This document shows positions 41,179 to 49,335 of a stretch of 64,000 nucleotides of DNA, piece after piece. Under the pieces are notes generated by a model. The model worked only from the letters and a program-made list of their open reading frames with translations, had not been told where the DNA came from and searched no databases. Where the stretch lies: contig NZ_JAQAGY010000020.1 in assembly GCF_027533645.1 (NCBI RefSeq), forward strand, positions 62,001 to 126,000, read 5' to 3'. The first letter of the stretch is position 1. Every line of letters begins with the position of its first letter. Made by a program: the position numbers and the translations under genes. The DNA is from Paenibacillus caseinilyticus (GTDB lineage Bacteria > Bacillota > Bacilli > Paenibacillales > NBRC-103111).

Positions 41179-41332
41179 CGAACATGCTTATCGGCCCCTC
41201 TCCCAACCGTCCCTCAACATAGACCCGCCCCTCCGCCCAATCCTTTACCGAAGCCAGCCCGGATTCACCGCGAATTCATCTCACCTACCCTGCCTATGTT
41301 TCAAATCTGGAAGTAAAGTGTAAATAAAGAAG

Positions 41333-41545
41333 GTGAAGACGATAACCAACGGCAAAGACAGCATGGAAGACATACTCCCCGAAAGTGAGGTCAAGACCAT
41401 GATTCCATCCCCTGCGAACAACGACACCTTTTTTACAAGCATCGATGATATCATCAATTTCTACTCCAGCCAGCATCAGGAGGCGGACAGCCAAGAGACG
41501 GACCTGGATCCCCATACAAAGACAAGCGTCAAACGGCCCGACTAA
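41333..41545 (+). CDS. Possible small protein (70 aa)
   Basis: A short hydrophilic frame rich in Asp, Ser and Thr with a central hydrophobic patch (FFTSIDDIINFYSS). GTG at 41333 follows AAAGAAG, an imperfect ribosome site; an ATG 30 bases on is an alternative. A GC-rich hairpin (AGGCGCC/GGCGCCT near 41556-41571) follows. No family recognised. It could be a real small gene or a chance frame. Confidence 0.35.
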   Translation: MKTITNGKDSMEDILPESEVKTMIPSPANNDTFFTSIDDIINFYSSQHQEADSQETDLDPHTKTSVKRPD

Positions 41546-41745
41546 CCGCGTCGGAGGCGCCCCGGGCGCCTTATCCGCCTTACATACTTAATCGATCATA
41601 TAGCCAAATCGTTGTGCCTACCCTGCAAAGGACGGCAACCCATAGACCCGTTCGAGGGCGCTGCCTTCGAGCGGGTCCATTGGTGTTGGTACGCCTGCGC
41701 ACCTCTATCCTGCCTTTCCTCTACAGCCATTTCCCCGCGTCTGCC

Positions 41746-42813
41746 TTACAGCTTCCGCATCAAGGCCTCCAGCGGCCCTCTGCCGAACCGCTGCTGCCAT
41801 GCCAAGGAGAAGAGCACCGCTCCCGCGAAGAAGCCTGCTCCGTATAAGAGCGCAAATGGCAGCGATCCGTTCTCGAGTACGCCGAGCAGCTCAAGAAAGC
41901 CGAGCCCTGCAAGGACATGCAGCACATAATGGGTCAACGCCATCTGCCCCGCCGGAACCAGCGCACGAACTGGCAGACGAGCGCGGAACTGGTCTGCGGC
42001 ATCCAAGCAGAGTGCGATCACTGCGACAGCCGTACCGCCGGCGGAGATCATGTAGAAGAGGCCGGGGGGCATCGGCTTCGTGCCGAACAAATAGTCTGCC
42101 GCTTCCCCTCCGAGCTCCGCATTCAGCCCTGTCCTCAGAAGCCATGCCAGCCCTTCCGCCCCCAGGCCTGCCGCAAGACCCATGACCAGCGCTTTACGTC
42201 GGACGGCAGTTTCGTTCAAGGGCCACCTGCCGGCTGCCATCCCGGCCAGGAAGAACGCAAACCAGGGCAGTACAGGATGGTAGCCGTTGAACCACAAGTT
42301 CCGCAGGAACCCTTCCGCGCTCCAGAAATCCAGGTACGCATGAAACGAGGGATCCCACCCCGTCCGGTAATCCAGCAGAAGCAGCAGTCCTTGGGAGAGG
42401 GCCAGCAGCAGCGCCGCAAGCCCTGTCAACAGCCGGGTGGAAGCCTGGATGAGAAAAGAAGCCATGAACAAAAACAACGCGTAATAGTGCAGGATGTCCG
42501 CGCTCCAGCCCAGCAGCAGAAGCCCGAAGCCCAGCAGGAGCAGATAGAGCGATCTCTTCCAGACGAGTATCCGGCTCTTCTGCAGCTCGCCCGGCTCTCC
42601 CAGCCGTGCCCGGCGCGTCATCAAGGAGAAGCCGATGCCGGCAAGCATGACGAACAGGGCGGAAGCCCGGCCTTCCAGCACCCCCGCAAGCTCGACGAGC
42701 CAGGAGGGGCCTCCGTTCTCGGCCGCCATGGCCAGCTTATAGTTGACAAGAATCATGCCGAGAATCGCCAGCGCCCGGGCCAAGTCCAGCCCAGTCAAGC
42801 GTTCACCGCTCAT
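41746..42813 (-). CDS. DUF418-type multi-pass membrane protein (YeiB-like)
   Basis: A 355-residue membrane protein with about ten helices. It opens with RLTGLDLARALAILGMILVNY, the typical start of DUF418/DUF1624 membrane proteins, and near the C-terminus has the conserved GQMALTHYVLHVLAG. Related proteins include acyltransferase-like membrane enzymes, but no activity is established for this group. AAGGAGG precedes the ATG. It lies 12 bp after a TetR gene and is surely co-transcribed with it. It may be a transporter or a modifying enzyme controlled by that repressor. Confidence 0.8.
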   Translation of the reverse strand: MSGERLTGLDLARALAILGMILVNYKLAMAAENGGPSWLVELAGVLEGRASALFVMLAGIGFSLMTRRARLGEPGELQKSRILVWKRSLYLLLLGFGLLLLGWSADILHYYALFLFMASFLIQASTRLLTGLAALLLALSQGLLLLLDYRTGWDPSFHAYLDFWSAEGFLRNLWFNGYHPVLPWFAFFLAGMAAGRWPLNETAVRRKALVMGLAAGLGAEGLAWLLRTGLNAELGGEAADYLFGTKPMPPGLFYMISAGGTAVAVIALCLDAADQFRARLPVRALVPAGQMALTHYVLHVLAGLGFLELLGVLENGSLPFALLYGAGFFAGAVLFSLAWQQRFGRGPLEALMRKL

Positions 42814-42825
42814 CTTCGTTCCTCC

Positions 42826-43389
42826 TTAGCGGAGCACTTGCTCCACGTTATAATTCCATAAGGCCTCATAGTCGAACTCGATACCCAGCCCCATGTAATT
42901 GTCGATCTGATCCACGATCATCGTGAGCTGTTCGGCCTTCACCTGAAGCCGGCTGTGATCCACCAGTCCGAGCCGCACGCCATGCTCAAGCAGGCTCCGG
43001 AAGCCGCTGGCATACGTGTCGATCACGGATTTCATCGCGGCGAGGATGCTCTCGTCCCTTGTGCTTTGGATCATGAATTCCTTCATGAGCAGGGAATAGT
43101 CGGGGTCGCTGTGCTGGTCCCGGATCATGCGCAGGCCGCAGCGGACCAGCTGTTCCCTGAAGTTCTCCGCATCGAATTCCTCCAACACAAAATAACGCTC
43201 GAACCGGATCTCCCGGCACACCTCGTGCAGCAGTGCGGAGAAAAGTGCCTCCTTCGACGGAAAGTAGTAGTACACGGCAGGCTTCGTAATGCCTACTTCT
43301 TTGGCAATCATAGACAAGCTCGTCTTCTCGAATCCATGGCGCGCGAAGAGACGGTAGGCTGTCGTCAATATGAGTTCTTGCGTTGACAT
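42826..43389 (-). CDS. TetR-family repressor of the DUF418 operon
   Basis: A 187-residue TetR regulator: helix-turn-helix at residues ~5-50 (LTTAYRLFARHGFEKTSLSMIAKEVGITKPAVYYYFPSKEALF in pieces), then a helical ligand-binding domain of the TetR_C type. ATG at 43389 has GGAGGGG five bases upstream; the longer in-frame start would read through the operator. The gene product probably represses its own promoter, because a 20-bp near-perfect palindrome lies just behind the -10 element. The DUF418 gene follows after 12 bp. Confidence 0.9.
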   Translation of the reverse strand: MSTQELILTTAYRLFARHGFEKTSLSMIAKEVGITKPAVYYYFPSKEALFSALLHEVCREIRFERYFVLEEFDAENFREQLVRCGLRMIRDQHSDPDYSLLMKEFMIQSTRDESILAAMKSVIDTYASGFRSLLEHGVRLGLVDHSRLQVKAEQLTMIVDQIDNYMGLGIEFDYEALWNYNVEQVLR

Positions 43390-43404
43390 GAGGGCCCCTC
43401 CTAT

Positions 43405-43452
43405 TTTACTTACCGGTAGGTAAATAATAAATCGAACAAAGAACAAATGCAA
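43405..43452 (-). promoter_or_regulatory. Promoter and TetR operator of the tetR-DUF418 operon
   Basis: On the minus strand TTGCAT (43447-43452), 17-bp spacer, TATTAT (43424-43429). TTTACTTACCGGTAGGTAAA (43405-43424) is a 20-bp palindrome with one mismatched pair, starting at the -10 and covering the transcription start. The ACCGGT centre is common in TetR operators. Confidence 0.8.
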
Positions 43453-43482
43453 GGTTTTTCAAATCACTAAAGGCGGCAGCGC

Positions 43483-43520
43483 ACAAAGCGGCCCTCCCGG
43501 GTGAATCCGGGAGGGCCGCT
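43483..43520 (-). terminator. Intrinsic terminator of the membrane chemoreceptor gene
   Basis: A perfect 14-bp stem (43487-43500 with 43507-43520), 6-base loop, TTTGTG after it on the minus strand. It lies 30 bp past the stop codon. Confidence 0.8.
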
Positions 43521-43550
43521 GCTTGTGGTGCTTATAAACTTAGAATCCTT

Positions 43551-45014
43551 CTACTCCGCCGCACGGTTCAAATCGGCAATGAGCTGCTCTAGTTCCTTAA
43601 AGCTGTTTACGATCTGGTCCATCATGGCGTTCTGCTCTTCGACGCTTGCCAGAATCTCTTCCGCCGCCGCGCTGGATTGCTCGGTAACCCCAGAGATGGA
43701 TGTGACTTCCATGACAATCTCGCCGGACGATTTGCCGATATCGGTCGTCTTGCCTTCCACTTCCTCCGCCTGCTGCAGTACTTGGTGCGTGTTGTCCGCA
43801 ATCTGGCGGAGCAAGTCTTCGGTCTGCCGTGCCGATCCGATGCTGTCTTCAAGCGCCTTCTTGCCGCCGGCCACCTGGCCGGTCAGACGCTCCGTGCGCT
43901 CCCGGATGCTGCTCAAGATCTGCGTGATGGCCACAGCGGACTGCGAGGAGTTCTCCGCCAGCTTCCGTACTTCGGAGGAAACAACCGCGAAGCCCCGTCC
44001 GTGCTCACCTGCTCTCGCAGCCTCAATCGCCGCATTCAAGGCAAGCAGGTTGGTCTGGTTCGCCATATCCTGGATCGTCGTGAGAATGGTACCGATCTGT
44101 TCGTTCTCCTTGTTGAGCTCCTGCATATCCCCGTAGATTGTATCGACAATGGAGTCGGCCTGGTTGATCTTGCGGGTGAGGTCCCCGATCTGTTCGTTGC
44201 CCTGTACCGTTACCCTGCCTGTCTCGGACGAGAGCTGACGCATCGTCTGCGAGTTGCGCGCCACATCCTGAATGTCCTCATTGGACTTTTTCATGAGCTC
44301 GTTGATATCGCCCACGCTGATTGCCTGGGCCTCGATCCCTTGAGACACTTCGCTGAAGCCGAGATTGACTTCGCGGGAGATCTTCTGGGTAACGGCCACT
44401 TTCTCCTGAAGCTGCCGGTTAAAGCCGTTCAGCGTAGTCAGCGCGTCCTGCACCTGCTGGAGCATCGCCTCGCTCTTCATCTTCGCTTCAGTTGCCTCGC
44501 GGTTGCGCGAAGCAATATCCCTCAGCATCTTCTCCGTCAACCGTACCACCGTGATGCACACGATCACGATGATCATGAAGCTGAACGTGCCGCTGACGAG
44601 GAATTGTACCGGATTCAGCACCGAGAACCCGCTGCTGATCAGCGTGGTCAAGAAAATGAAGACAGAGGTGACAGCCACAGGCCGATAGCTTGGATACAAG
44701 GCTGGCAGCACCGCAAGCACGATAGGCAGCGTCGGATCCACGGACTTCGCTACGATGGCGCCGATATAGAACAGAACGAATGCAGCCGATGCAATATAGG
44801 CCGTGAGGCGCGCCAAGTGCTTGAAGCGGGACAGCACCGTAATGACGACGCCGGCCACCAGCATGACGATATTGGCGGCAGCAAGCTGGAGTCCGCCGCT
44901 GAGGGCGCTGATCATGATAATGGGAACGAGAGCGAAAATCCAAAAGAGGATGAGGACCACTTTGTTGCGCTGAAAGTAAGCTTCCGTTAGCTGCTGCTGC
45001 TGTTCTTGATTCAT
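43551..45014 (-). CDS. Methyl-accepting chemotaxis protein with six-helix membrane sensor
   Basis: A 487-residue receptor. Six hydrophobic helices (about residues 18-170) with very short loops replace the usual periplasmic domain, so sensing is probably in the membrane. A linker leads to a standard cytoplasmic signalling domain with the conserved tip [41 protein letters not shown] (about 325-365; quoted only as landmark [20 protein letters not shown]) and methylation-type Glu/Gln pairs. AAAGGAG precedes the ATG. A SigD-like promoter lies 56 bp upstream, as expected for a chemotaxis gene. It is a single-gene unit. Ligand unknown; membrane potential, redox or a lipophilic signal are possibilities. 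Confidence 0.92.
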   Translation of the reverse strand: MNQEQQQQLTEAYFQRNKVVLILFWIFALVPIIMISALSGGLQLAAANIVMLVAGVVITVLSRFKHLARLTAYIASAAFVLFYIGAIVAKSVDPTLPIVLAVLPALYPSYRPVAVTSVFIFLTTLISSGFSVLNPVQFLVSGTFSFMIIVIVCITVVRLTEKMLRDIASRNREATEAKMKSEAMLQQVQDALTTLNGFNRQLQEKVAVTQKISREVNLGFSEVSQGIEAQAISVGDINELMKKSNEDIQDVARNSQTMRQLSSETGRVTVQGNEQIGDLTRKINQADSIVDTIYGDMQELNKENEQIGTILTTIQDMANQTNLLALNAAIEAARAGEHGRGFAVVSSEVRKLAENSSQSAVAITQILSSIRERTERLTGQVAGGKKALEDSIGSARQTEDLLRQIADNTHQVLQQAEEVEGKTTDIGKSSGEIVMEVTSISGVTEQSSAAAEEILASVEEQNAMMDQIVNSFKELEQLIADLNRAAE

Positions 45015-45069
45015 CGCGGTTTCTCCTTTTTCTGCCAGTAACAGGCATTAGAATACTGATATGCTCTTA

Positions 45070-45097
45070 CTATCGGCAGGAAGAATCCCGCGAGTTA
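45070..45097 (-). promoter_or_regulatory. SigD-type (motility) promoter of the chemoreceptor gene
   Basis: On the minus strand TAAC (45094-45097), 16-bp spacer, GCCGATAG (45070-45077), close to the flagellar sigma factor consensus TAAA-N15-GCCGATAT. Confidence 0.65.
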
Positions 45098-45156
45098 TAG
45101 GGAGCGCAAAAAAGTGAGACAGAACCGCAAGCAAACCTCCTTCCCCGAAGAACGCC

Positions 45157-45199
45157 AAAAAGGCTTCGCCGGCGCCCGAATCGCCCTGCAAAGCCTTTT
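45157..45199 (-). terminator. Intrinsic terminator of the coat/adhB operon
   Basis: AAAAGGCTT/AAGCCTTTT arms (45157-45165 with 45191-45199), 25-base loop, T-run on the minus strand. It lies 33 bp after the last coat gene. Confidence 0.7.
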
Positions 45200-45231
45200 G
45201 TACTGAGATTCCGCCTCTGCCCCAACCGCTG

Positions 45232-45525
45232 CTAGGTCAGTTTCAATGCCGTTTGAATATTCGCCAGGTCCAAGGAGATCTGCTCCGTCACATCATGGGG
45301 ATGGTAGAAGCCGCGCTCCACCATATAGGTCGAGATCTGCTCGTGCAGCAGGATCGCTTCATTGAGATGCTGCGTCAAGACCGCTTTGATCTCCGGCGTG
45401 GCCGTCTCCGTCACCGCCATCGCGTAATTGCGGACACCGCTCTTCGCCGCGATGAGCAGATCCATGGCGATCACCTGGTCCGTCATCGTGCTCATGCCGG
45501 TTAGATGCTCGAGAATCGTGTTCAT
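45232..45525 (-). CDS. Spore coat protein, CotF-like (YraD/YraG type)
   Basis: A 97-residue helical protein of the CotF family, which in Bacillus are spore coat components or coat-associated. Family landmarks are MDLLIAAKSGVRNYAMAVTETATPEIKAVL and HEQISTYMVERGFYHP. It is about half the length of CotF because the N-terminal half is carried by the separate small gene immediately upstream (10-bp gap). A second such pair lies on the other side of adhB. GGAGGGA precedes the ATG. Expression in the mother cell or forespore is expected; I see no clear sporulation promoter. Confidence 0.85.
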   Translation of the reverse strand: MNTILEHLTGMSTMTDQVIAMDLLIAAKSGVRNYAMAVTETATPEIKAVLTQHLNEAILLHEQISTYMVERGFYHPHDVTEQISLDLANIQTALKLT

Positions 45526-45535
45526 GGCTTCCCTC

Positions 45536-45736
45536 CTACGTCGTCGCTTTGGACAACAAGTTCTTCAGATCCTGAAGCTGCCGGACCGACAGCGCCACAT
45601 CCTGCTGCATGATGCTCTTGAGCGCCTCGTCGGACACAAGCGCCTGCATCGTCTGGGATTTGGTCATACAGATGGTCTTGAATGCGGCAATCTCATGAAG
45701 CTCCAATACTTCGTGCAGTGCGTACGGCTGCTGCAT
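45536..45736 (-). CDS. Small spore coat protein, CotF N-terminal-like (YraE/YraF type)
   Basis: A 66-residue helical protein: LHEVLELHEIAAFKTICMTKS followed by a short amphipathic helix. It matches the first half of CotF-type coat proteins and is similar to the product at 47298-47525 (HE.L.FKT.C.TKS..MQ.LV.D..LK..MQ.DV..SV). ATG at 45736 has AGGAGG 8 bases upstream; the GTG nine bases before lies inside that site. It is 12 bp after adhB and 10 bp before its partner gene. Confidence 0.8.
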   Translation of the reverse strand: MQQPYALHEVLELHEIAAFKTICMTKSQTMQALVSDEALKSIMQQDVALSVRQLQDLKNLLSKATT

Positions 45737-45748
45737 TCCTTTCACCTC

Positions 45749-46885
45749 CTACGGCTTCAAGACGACTTTGATGCAGTCATCCGTCTTGGTATCGAAGATT
45801 TCATAGCCGCGCTTCGCCTCGGTGAGCGGGAGCACATGGGTGACGATGTCGCCCGGGTCAATCTTGCCTGTTGCCACAAGGTCGTACATATGCGGCATAT
45901 AATGAACCACCGGCGCTTGACCGGTCCGCAGGTTAACATTGCGCTGGAAAATGTCGCCGAGCGGGAACCCGTTGTATCTCCCGCCGTAGACGCCCGTCAC
46001 TTGAATCGTGCCGCCTTTGCGCACCGCTTGGGAGGCGATGACCAGCCCGCCCATCGCGCCTCCCTGCAGCTTCAGTCCCGAAGCGAGGAATTCAAGCGGC
46101 GACATCTTCCCGCTCATCCCTACGCAGTCGATGACGACATCGGCTCCGCCCTTGGTGATTTCCTTGAGATAGCCCCCGATGTTCTCCTGGGATTCAAAAT
46201 TGACGATCTCCACTCGGTTGACCCGCTTCGCATGCTCGAGACGATAGCCGACATAATCGACCGCGATGACCCGCCCCGCCCCCTTCAGCCAGGCGAACTT
46301 CTGGGCGAACAAGCCTACGGGACCGCAGCCCAGCACAATGACGGTATCCCCCGGCTTGACGCCCGCATTGTCTACGGACCAGAAGCCGGTCGACATGGCA
46401 TCGGCGATCACGACGAGCTTCTCATCCTCCACTTCGTTGCTCTCCGGTATCTTGAACGAGGAGAAGTTCGCATAGGGGACCCGCAGATACTCCGCTTGGC
46501 CGCCCGCATATCCGCCCGTCGTCTCCGAATACCCGAGGAATCCGCCCATGTCCCCGTGCGGATTCGAATTGTCGCACTGGCTCTCGAGCTCGTGCGTGCA
46601 GTAGTGACAGTGGCCGCAGGCGACGTTGAACGGAATGATCACCCGGTCGCCCTTCTTGACCTTGGTCACTTCCGGACCCACTTCCTCCACGATCCCGAGC
46701 GGCTCGTGGCCGATGATGAAATCCGTCGGCATATTCGGGATCATGCCGTGAATGAGATGCAGATCGGATCCGCAGATGGCCGTAGCCGTCAGCCGGATGA
46801 TCATATCATCCGGCTTCTCGATCTTCGGGTCGGCGACCTCCTTGACCTCGATATTCTTAATGCCTTGATACGTAACGGCTTTCAT
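45749..46885 (-). CDS. adhB: Zinc-dependent alcohol dehydrogenase in spore coat cluster
   Basis: A 378-residue medium-chain dehydrogenase. Catalytic zinc ligands are Cys38 (ICGSDLHLIHG), His and Glu in IIGHEPLG and the later Asp/Cys; the structural zinc lobe has CGHCHYCTHELESQC. The Rossmann motif is GCGPVG (VIVLGCGPVGLFAQ). It is closest to the glutathione-independent formaldehyde dehydrogenase-like group that includes B. subtilis AdhB, which lies in an equivalent yraG-yraF-adhB-yraE-yraD arrangement. The order here, two coat genes on each side, is the same. GGAGGAACG precedes the ATG. Role in spores is not known. Confidence 0.9.
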   Translation of the reverse strand: MKAVTYQGIKNIEVKEVADPKIEKPDDMIIRLTATAICGSDLHLIHGMIPNMPTDFIIGHEPLGIVEEVGPEVTKVKKGDRVIIPFNVACGHCHYCTHELESQCDNSNPHGDMGGFLGYSETTGGYAGGQAEYLRVPYANFSSFKIPESNEVEDEKLVVIADAMSTGFWSVDNAGVKPGDTVIVLGCGPVGLFAQKFAWLKGAGRVIAVDYVGYRLEHAKRVNRVEIVNFESQENIGGYLKEITKGGADVVIDCVGMSGKMSPLEFLASGLKLQGGAMGGLVIASQAVRKGGTIQVTGVYGGRYNGFPLGDIFQRNVNLRTGQAPVVHYMPHMYDLVATGKIDPGDIVTHVLPLTEAKRGYEIFDTKTDDCIKVVLKP

Positions 46886-46903
46886 GACGGCGTTCCTCCG
46901 ATA

Positions 46904-47263
46904 TTATTTATTGGGTGTGGCGAACATGCCTTGCCGCGATGTATCTTCGGGGAACAGCTGCAAACCGGCAATCTGAACCGTCGTTTGGGCCGATCTCATG
47001 TCCATCTCGTGCTGCTCCGGCAGGTTGTATACATGCAGCCAGCCCTTGTCCAGCATGAGCAGCGAAATCTCCTCATGCAGCGCCAGCGCCTGATTGAGCT
47101 GGCTCCGGACAACGGCACGGGCTTCCGGCGTGATGCACTCGGTCAGCGCGACGGCATAGCTGTGCACGCCGTTCTTCGCCGCCATCAAAAAATCGAGCGC
47201 GAACATGCTGTCCGCCATCTTCGGCATCCCCTCCGAGTTGCGGGGATCAAGATAATCTTCCAT
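46904..47263 (-). CDS. Spore coat protein, CotF-like (second copy)
   Basis: A 119-residue CotF-family protein, paralogue of the product at 45232-45525 (MFALDFLMAAKNGVHSYAVAL; LHEEISLLMLDKGWLHVYNLPEQ). It is longer at both ends, with a Gln/Pro-rich C-terminal tail. ATG at 47263 has AGGAGA eight bases upstream; upstream in-frame codons are basic and unlike the family. It is 18 bp before adhB and 34 bp after its small partner gene. Confidence 0.85.
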   Translation of the reverse strand: MEDYLDPRNSEGMPKMADSMFALDFLMAAKNGVHSYAVALTECITPEARAVVRSQLNQALALHEEISLLMLDKGWLHVYNLPEQHEMDMRSAQTTVQIAGLQLFPEDTSRQGMFATPNK

Positions 47264-47297
47264 GTCCGGTCTCCTCCTTCTAAGTAGGGCCGTAATT

Positions 47298-47525
47298 TTA
47301 TTGAGTAATCGAATGGACGGGAGCAAAGGGGGCATTCACATAAAGGCCCTGCAGCTCTTGAATGGCCTGCACGGACTGCTCGACATCCTTCTGCATCAGG
47401 GCCTTCAGGTCCTTATCGAACACGAGGCCCTGCATCATTTTAGATTTGGTCAGGCACAATGTCTTAAAGTTCAGCAGCTCATGAATCTCCAGCGATTCGT
47501 GCGGTGCCAAGCGGTTCGGCGTCAC
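47298..47525 (-). CDS. Small spore coat protein, CotF N-terminal-like (second copy)
   Basis: A 75-residue helical protein, first gene of the coat/adhB operon and paralogue of the product at 45536-45736. The shared pattern is ELLNFKTLCLTKSKMMQGLV. Start GTG at 47525 has GGAGGTG nine bases upstream; a GTG twelve bases earlier is part of that site. It ends with a Pro-rich tail. The gnt operon terminator (47689-47733) lies upstream, so a separate promoter must lie in the ~160 bp between; I do not recognise its class. Confidence 0.8.
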   Translation of the reverse strand: MTPNRLAPHESLEIHELLNFKTLCLTKSKMMQGLVFDKDLKALMQKDVEQSVQAIQELQGLYVNAPFAPVHSITQ

Positions 47526-47688
47526 TAGTTTCTTCACCTCCAATACCCTTCGAACACAGGTATTGTTCCCTTGGATTCCCCCTTCATACGGGTGCGGACC
47601 CAATCAAGGAGCGGGCTCCGAAGCGGAGCGGAAGGGATACCACCGTGAACGGAACAGCGGCATGGGCAAGTTCTGCGGCCCCATGAAC

Positions 47689-47733
47689 AAAAAGGCTGCC
47701 AGCGATTCCTCGGGGGAATCGGCTGACAGCCTT
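47689..47733 (-). terminator. Intrinsic terminator of the gluconate operon
   Basis: An 18-bp stem with one bulge (47692-47709 with 47715-47733) followed by TTTTTG on the minus strand, 38 bp past the gntK stop. It separates the gluconate genes from the coat/adhB operon that reads in the same direction. Confidence 0.85.
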
Positions 47734-47771
47734 GGGGGTCCAGCACTTACACAGCAGCGCCGCACAGCGCA

Positions 47772-49310
47772 TTACATCCATTTCTTCTGGAAGGCGGCAA
47801 TATGGCCGTACTCTTCCTTGAGCAGCCGCGATAACCGCACATAGATGCGGCTCAGCTCCTGATAAGCCGGCACGTTCTCCGGGTTCGGCGTATGACGGTG
47901 GGAGCCTCCGACCATACCCGACACGGCCTCAAGCGAGTCGATCTCGCCGAGCCCGTACATGCCGAGGACGACGGCGCCGAGGCACGAGCTCTCGACGCTG
48001 ACGGGCACGTGCACCTCTTGGTCGAAGATGTCGGCCATCATCTGGCGCCACAGCTCCGAGCGGGCGAAGCCGCCGGTCGCCTGAATGCGGTTCGGCTGGC
48101 CTATGAGCTCTTGCAGCGCCAAGAAGACGGAATAGAGGTTGTAGATGACCCCTTCGAGCACCGCCCGGATCATGTGCTGCTTCTTGTGGTGCAGGCCGAG
48201 CCCGAAGAAGGATCCCCGGGCATTGGCATCCCACAGCGGCGCCCGCTCGCCTGCCAGGTACGGGTGGAAGATCAGGCCGTCCGCGCCCGGCTTCACCCGG
48301 GAGGCGATCTCCGTGAGCACCTCGTAAGGGTCCTTGCCGAGCAGGGCGGCGGTCTCCATCTCGGAGACGCAGAGCTGGTCGCGGACCCAGCGGAAGATCA
48401 TCCCTCCGTTGTTGACGGGGCCGCCGATCACCCAGTGCTTGTCCGTCAGGGCATAGCAGAAGATCCGCCCCTTCGGATCGGTCACCGGCCGGTCCGTGAC
48501 GCTGCGGATGGCGCCGCTCGTGCCGATCGTCACCGCCACGGTCCCCGGAGCGATCGCACCGACACCGAGGTTCGACAGGACGCCGTCGCTCGCTCCGACG
48601 ACGAACGGAAAATCGGCGGGAACCCCCATCTCGGAAGCCCATTCCGCCGGCAGGCCGGAGAGGGAATACGTTGTCGGCACCGGTTCCGAGAGACGCTCAG
48701 GCGTCACGCCGGCCACGTCCAGAGCCTCCTCATCCCAAGCCAGCGCAGCAAGATTGAACAAGCCCGTAGCCGAGGCGATGGAATAGTCGATCACGTACCG
48801 GCCGAACAGCCGGAAGAAGACATATTCCTTGATCGAGATGAACTTGTGCGTCCGGCCGAAGAGATCCGGCTCGGCATGCCGCAGCCACGTCAGCTTGGAG
48901 AGCGGCGACATTGGATGCAGCGGCGTACCGGTGCGCAGGTAGATCTGGTGGCCGTTCATCTCCCCGCGGATCCGCTCCGTCCAGGCCGCGCTCCGGTTAT
49001 CCGCCCAGGTGATGCACTTCGTCAGCGGCTGGCCGGCGGCATCCACGGCAATCACACTGTGCATGGCCGAGCTGAACGACACGCAGAGCAGGTCGCTTGG
49101 CAGGATGCCGCTCTTCTGCACCGCATATTTGACCGTAGCCGTTACGGCGCGGAAGATCTCGTCCGGATCCTGCTCCGCAATCGCCGGCTTCGGCGAGTGG
49201 AGCGGATACTCAATGTTATGGCTTGCGATCAGAACCCCTTCCGTGTTGAAGAGGACGGACTTCGTGCTCGTCGTCCCGATATCGACGCCGATGACATATT
49301 TCTTGGTCAC
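47772..49310 (-). CDS. gntK: Gluconokinase, FGGY family
   Basis: A 512-residue carbohydrate kinase that phosphorylates gluconate to 6-phosphogluconate. FGGY features: the phosphate-binding DIGTTSTKSVLF near the N-terminus, the MHPMSPLSKLTWL segment typical of bacterial gluconokinases, the GASDGVLSNLG catalytic loop with Asp, GTSGAIR, and the C-terminal GGFARSELWRQMMADI. It is the last gene of gntP-gnd-gntK, 25 bp after gnd. Start is GTG at 49310 with AGGAGGA upstream. A strong terminator follows. Substrate assignment rests on the neighbours as well as motifs. Confidence 0.93.
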   Translation of the reverse strand: MTKKYVIGVDIGTTSTKSVLFNTEGVLIASHNIEYPLHSPKPAIAEQDPDEIFRAVTATVKYAVQKSGILPSDLLCVSFSSAMHSVIAVDAAGQPLTKCITWADNRSAAWTERIRGEMNGHQIYLRTGTPLHPMSPLSKLTWLRHAEPDLFGRTHKFISIKEYVFFRLFGRYVIDYSIASATGLFNLAALAWDEEALDVAGVTPERLSEPVPTTYSLSGLPAEWASEMGVPADFPFVVGASDGVLSNLGVGAIAPGTVAVTIGTSGAIRSVTDRPVTDPKGRIFCYALTDKHWVIGGPVNNGGMIFRWVRDQLCVSEMETAALLGKDPYEVLTEIASRVKPGADGLIFHPYLAGERAPLWDANARGSFFGLGLHHKKQHMIRAVLEGVIYNLYSVFLALQELIGQPNRIQATGGFARSELWRQMMADIFDQEVHVPVSVESSCLGAVVLGMYGLGEIDSLEAVSGMVGGSHRHTPNPENVPAYQELSRIYVRLSRLLKEEYGHIAAFQKKWM

Positions 49311-49335
49311 AAGGCTTTCCTCCTCCCGCTATCCT

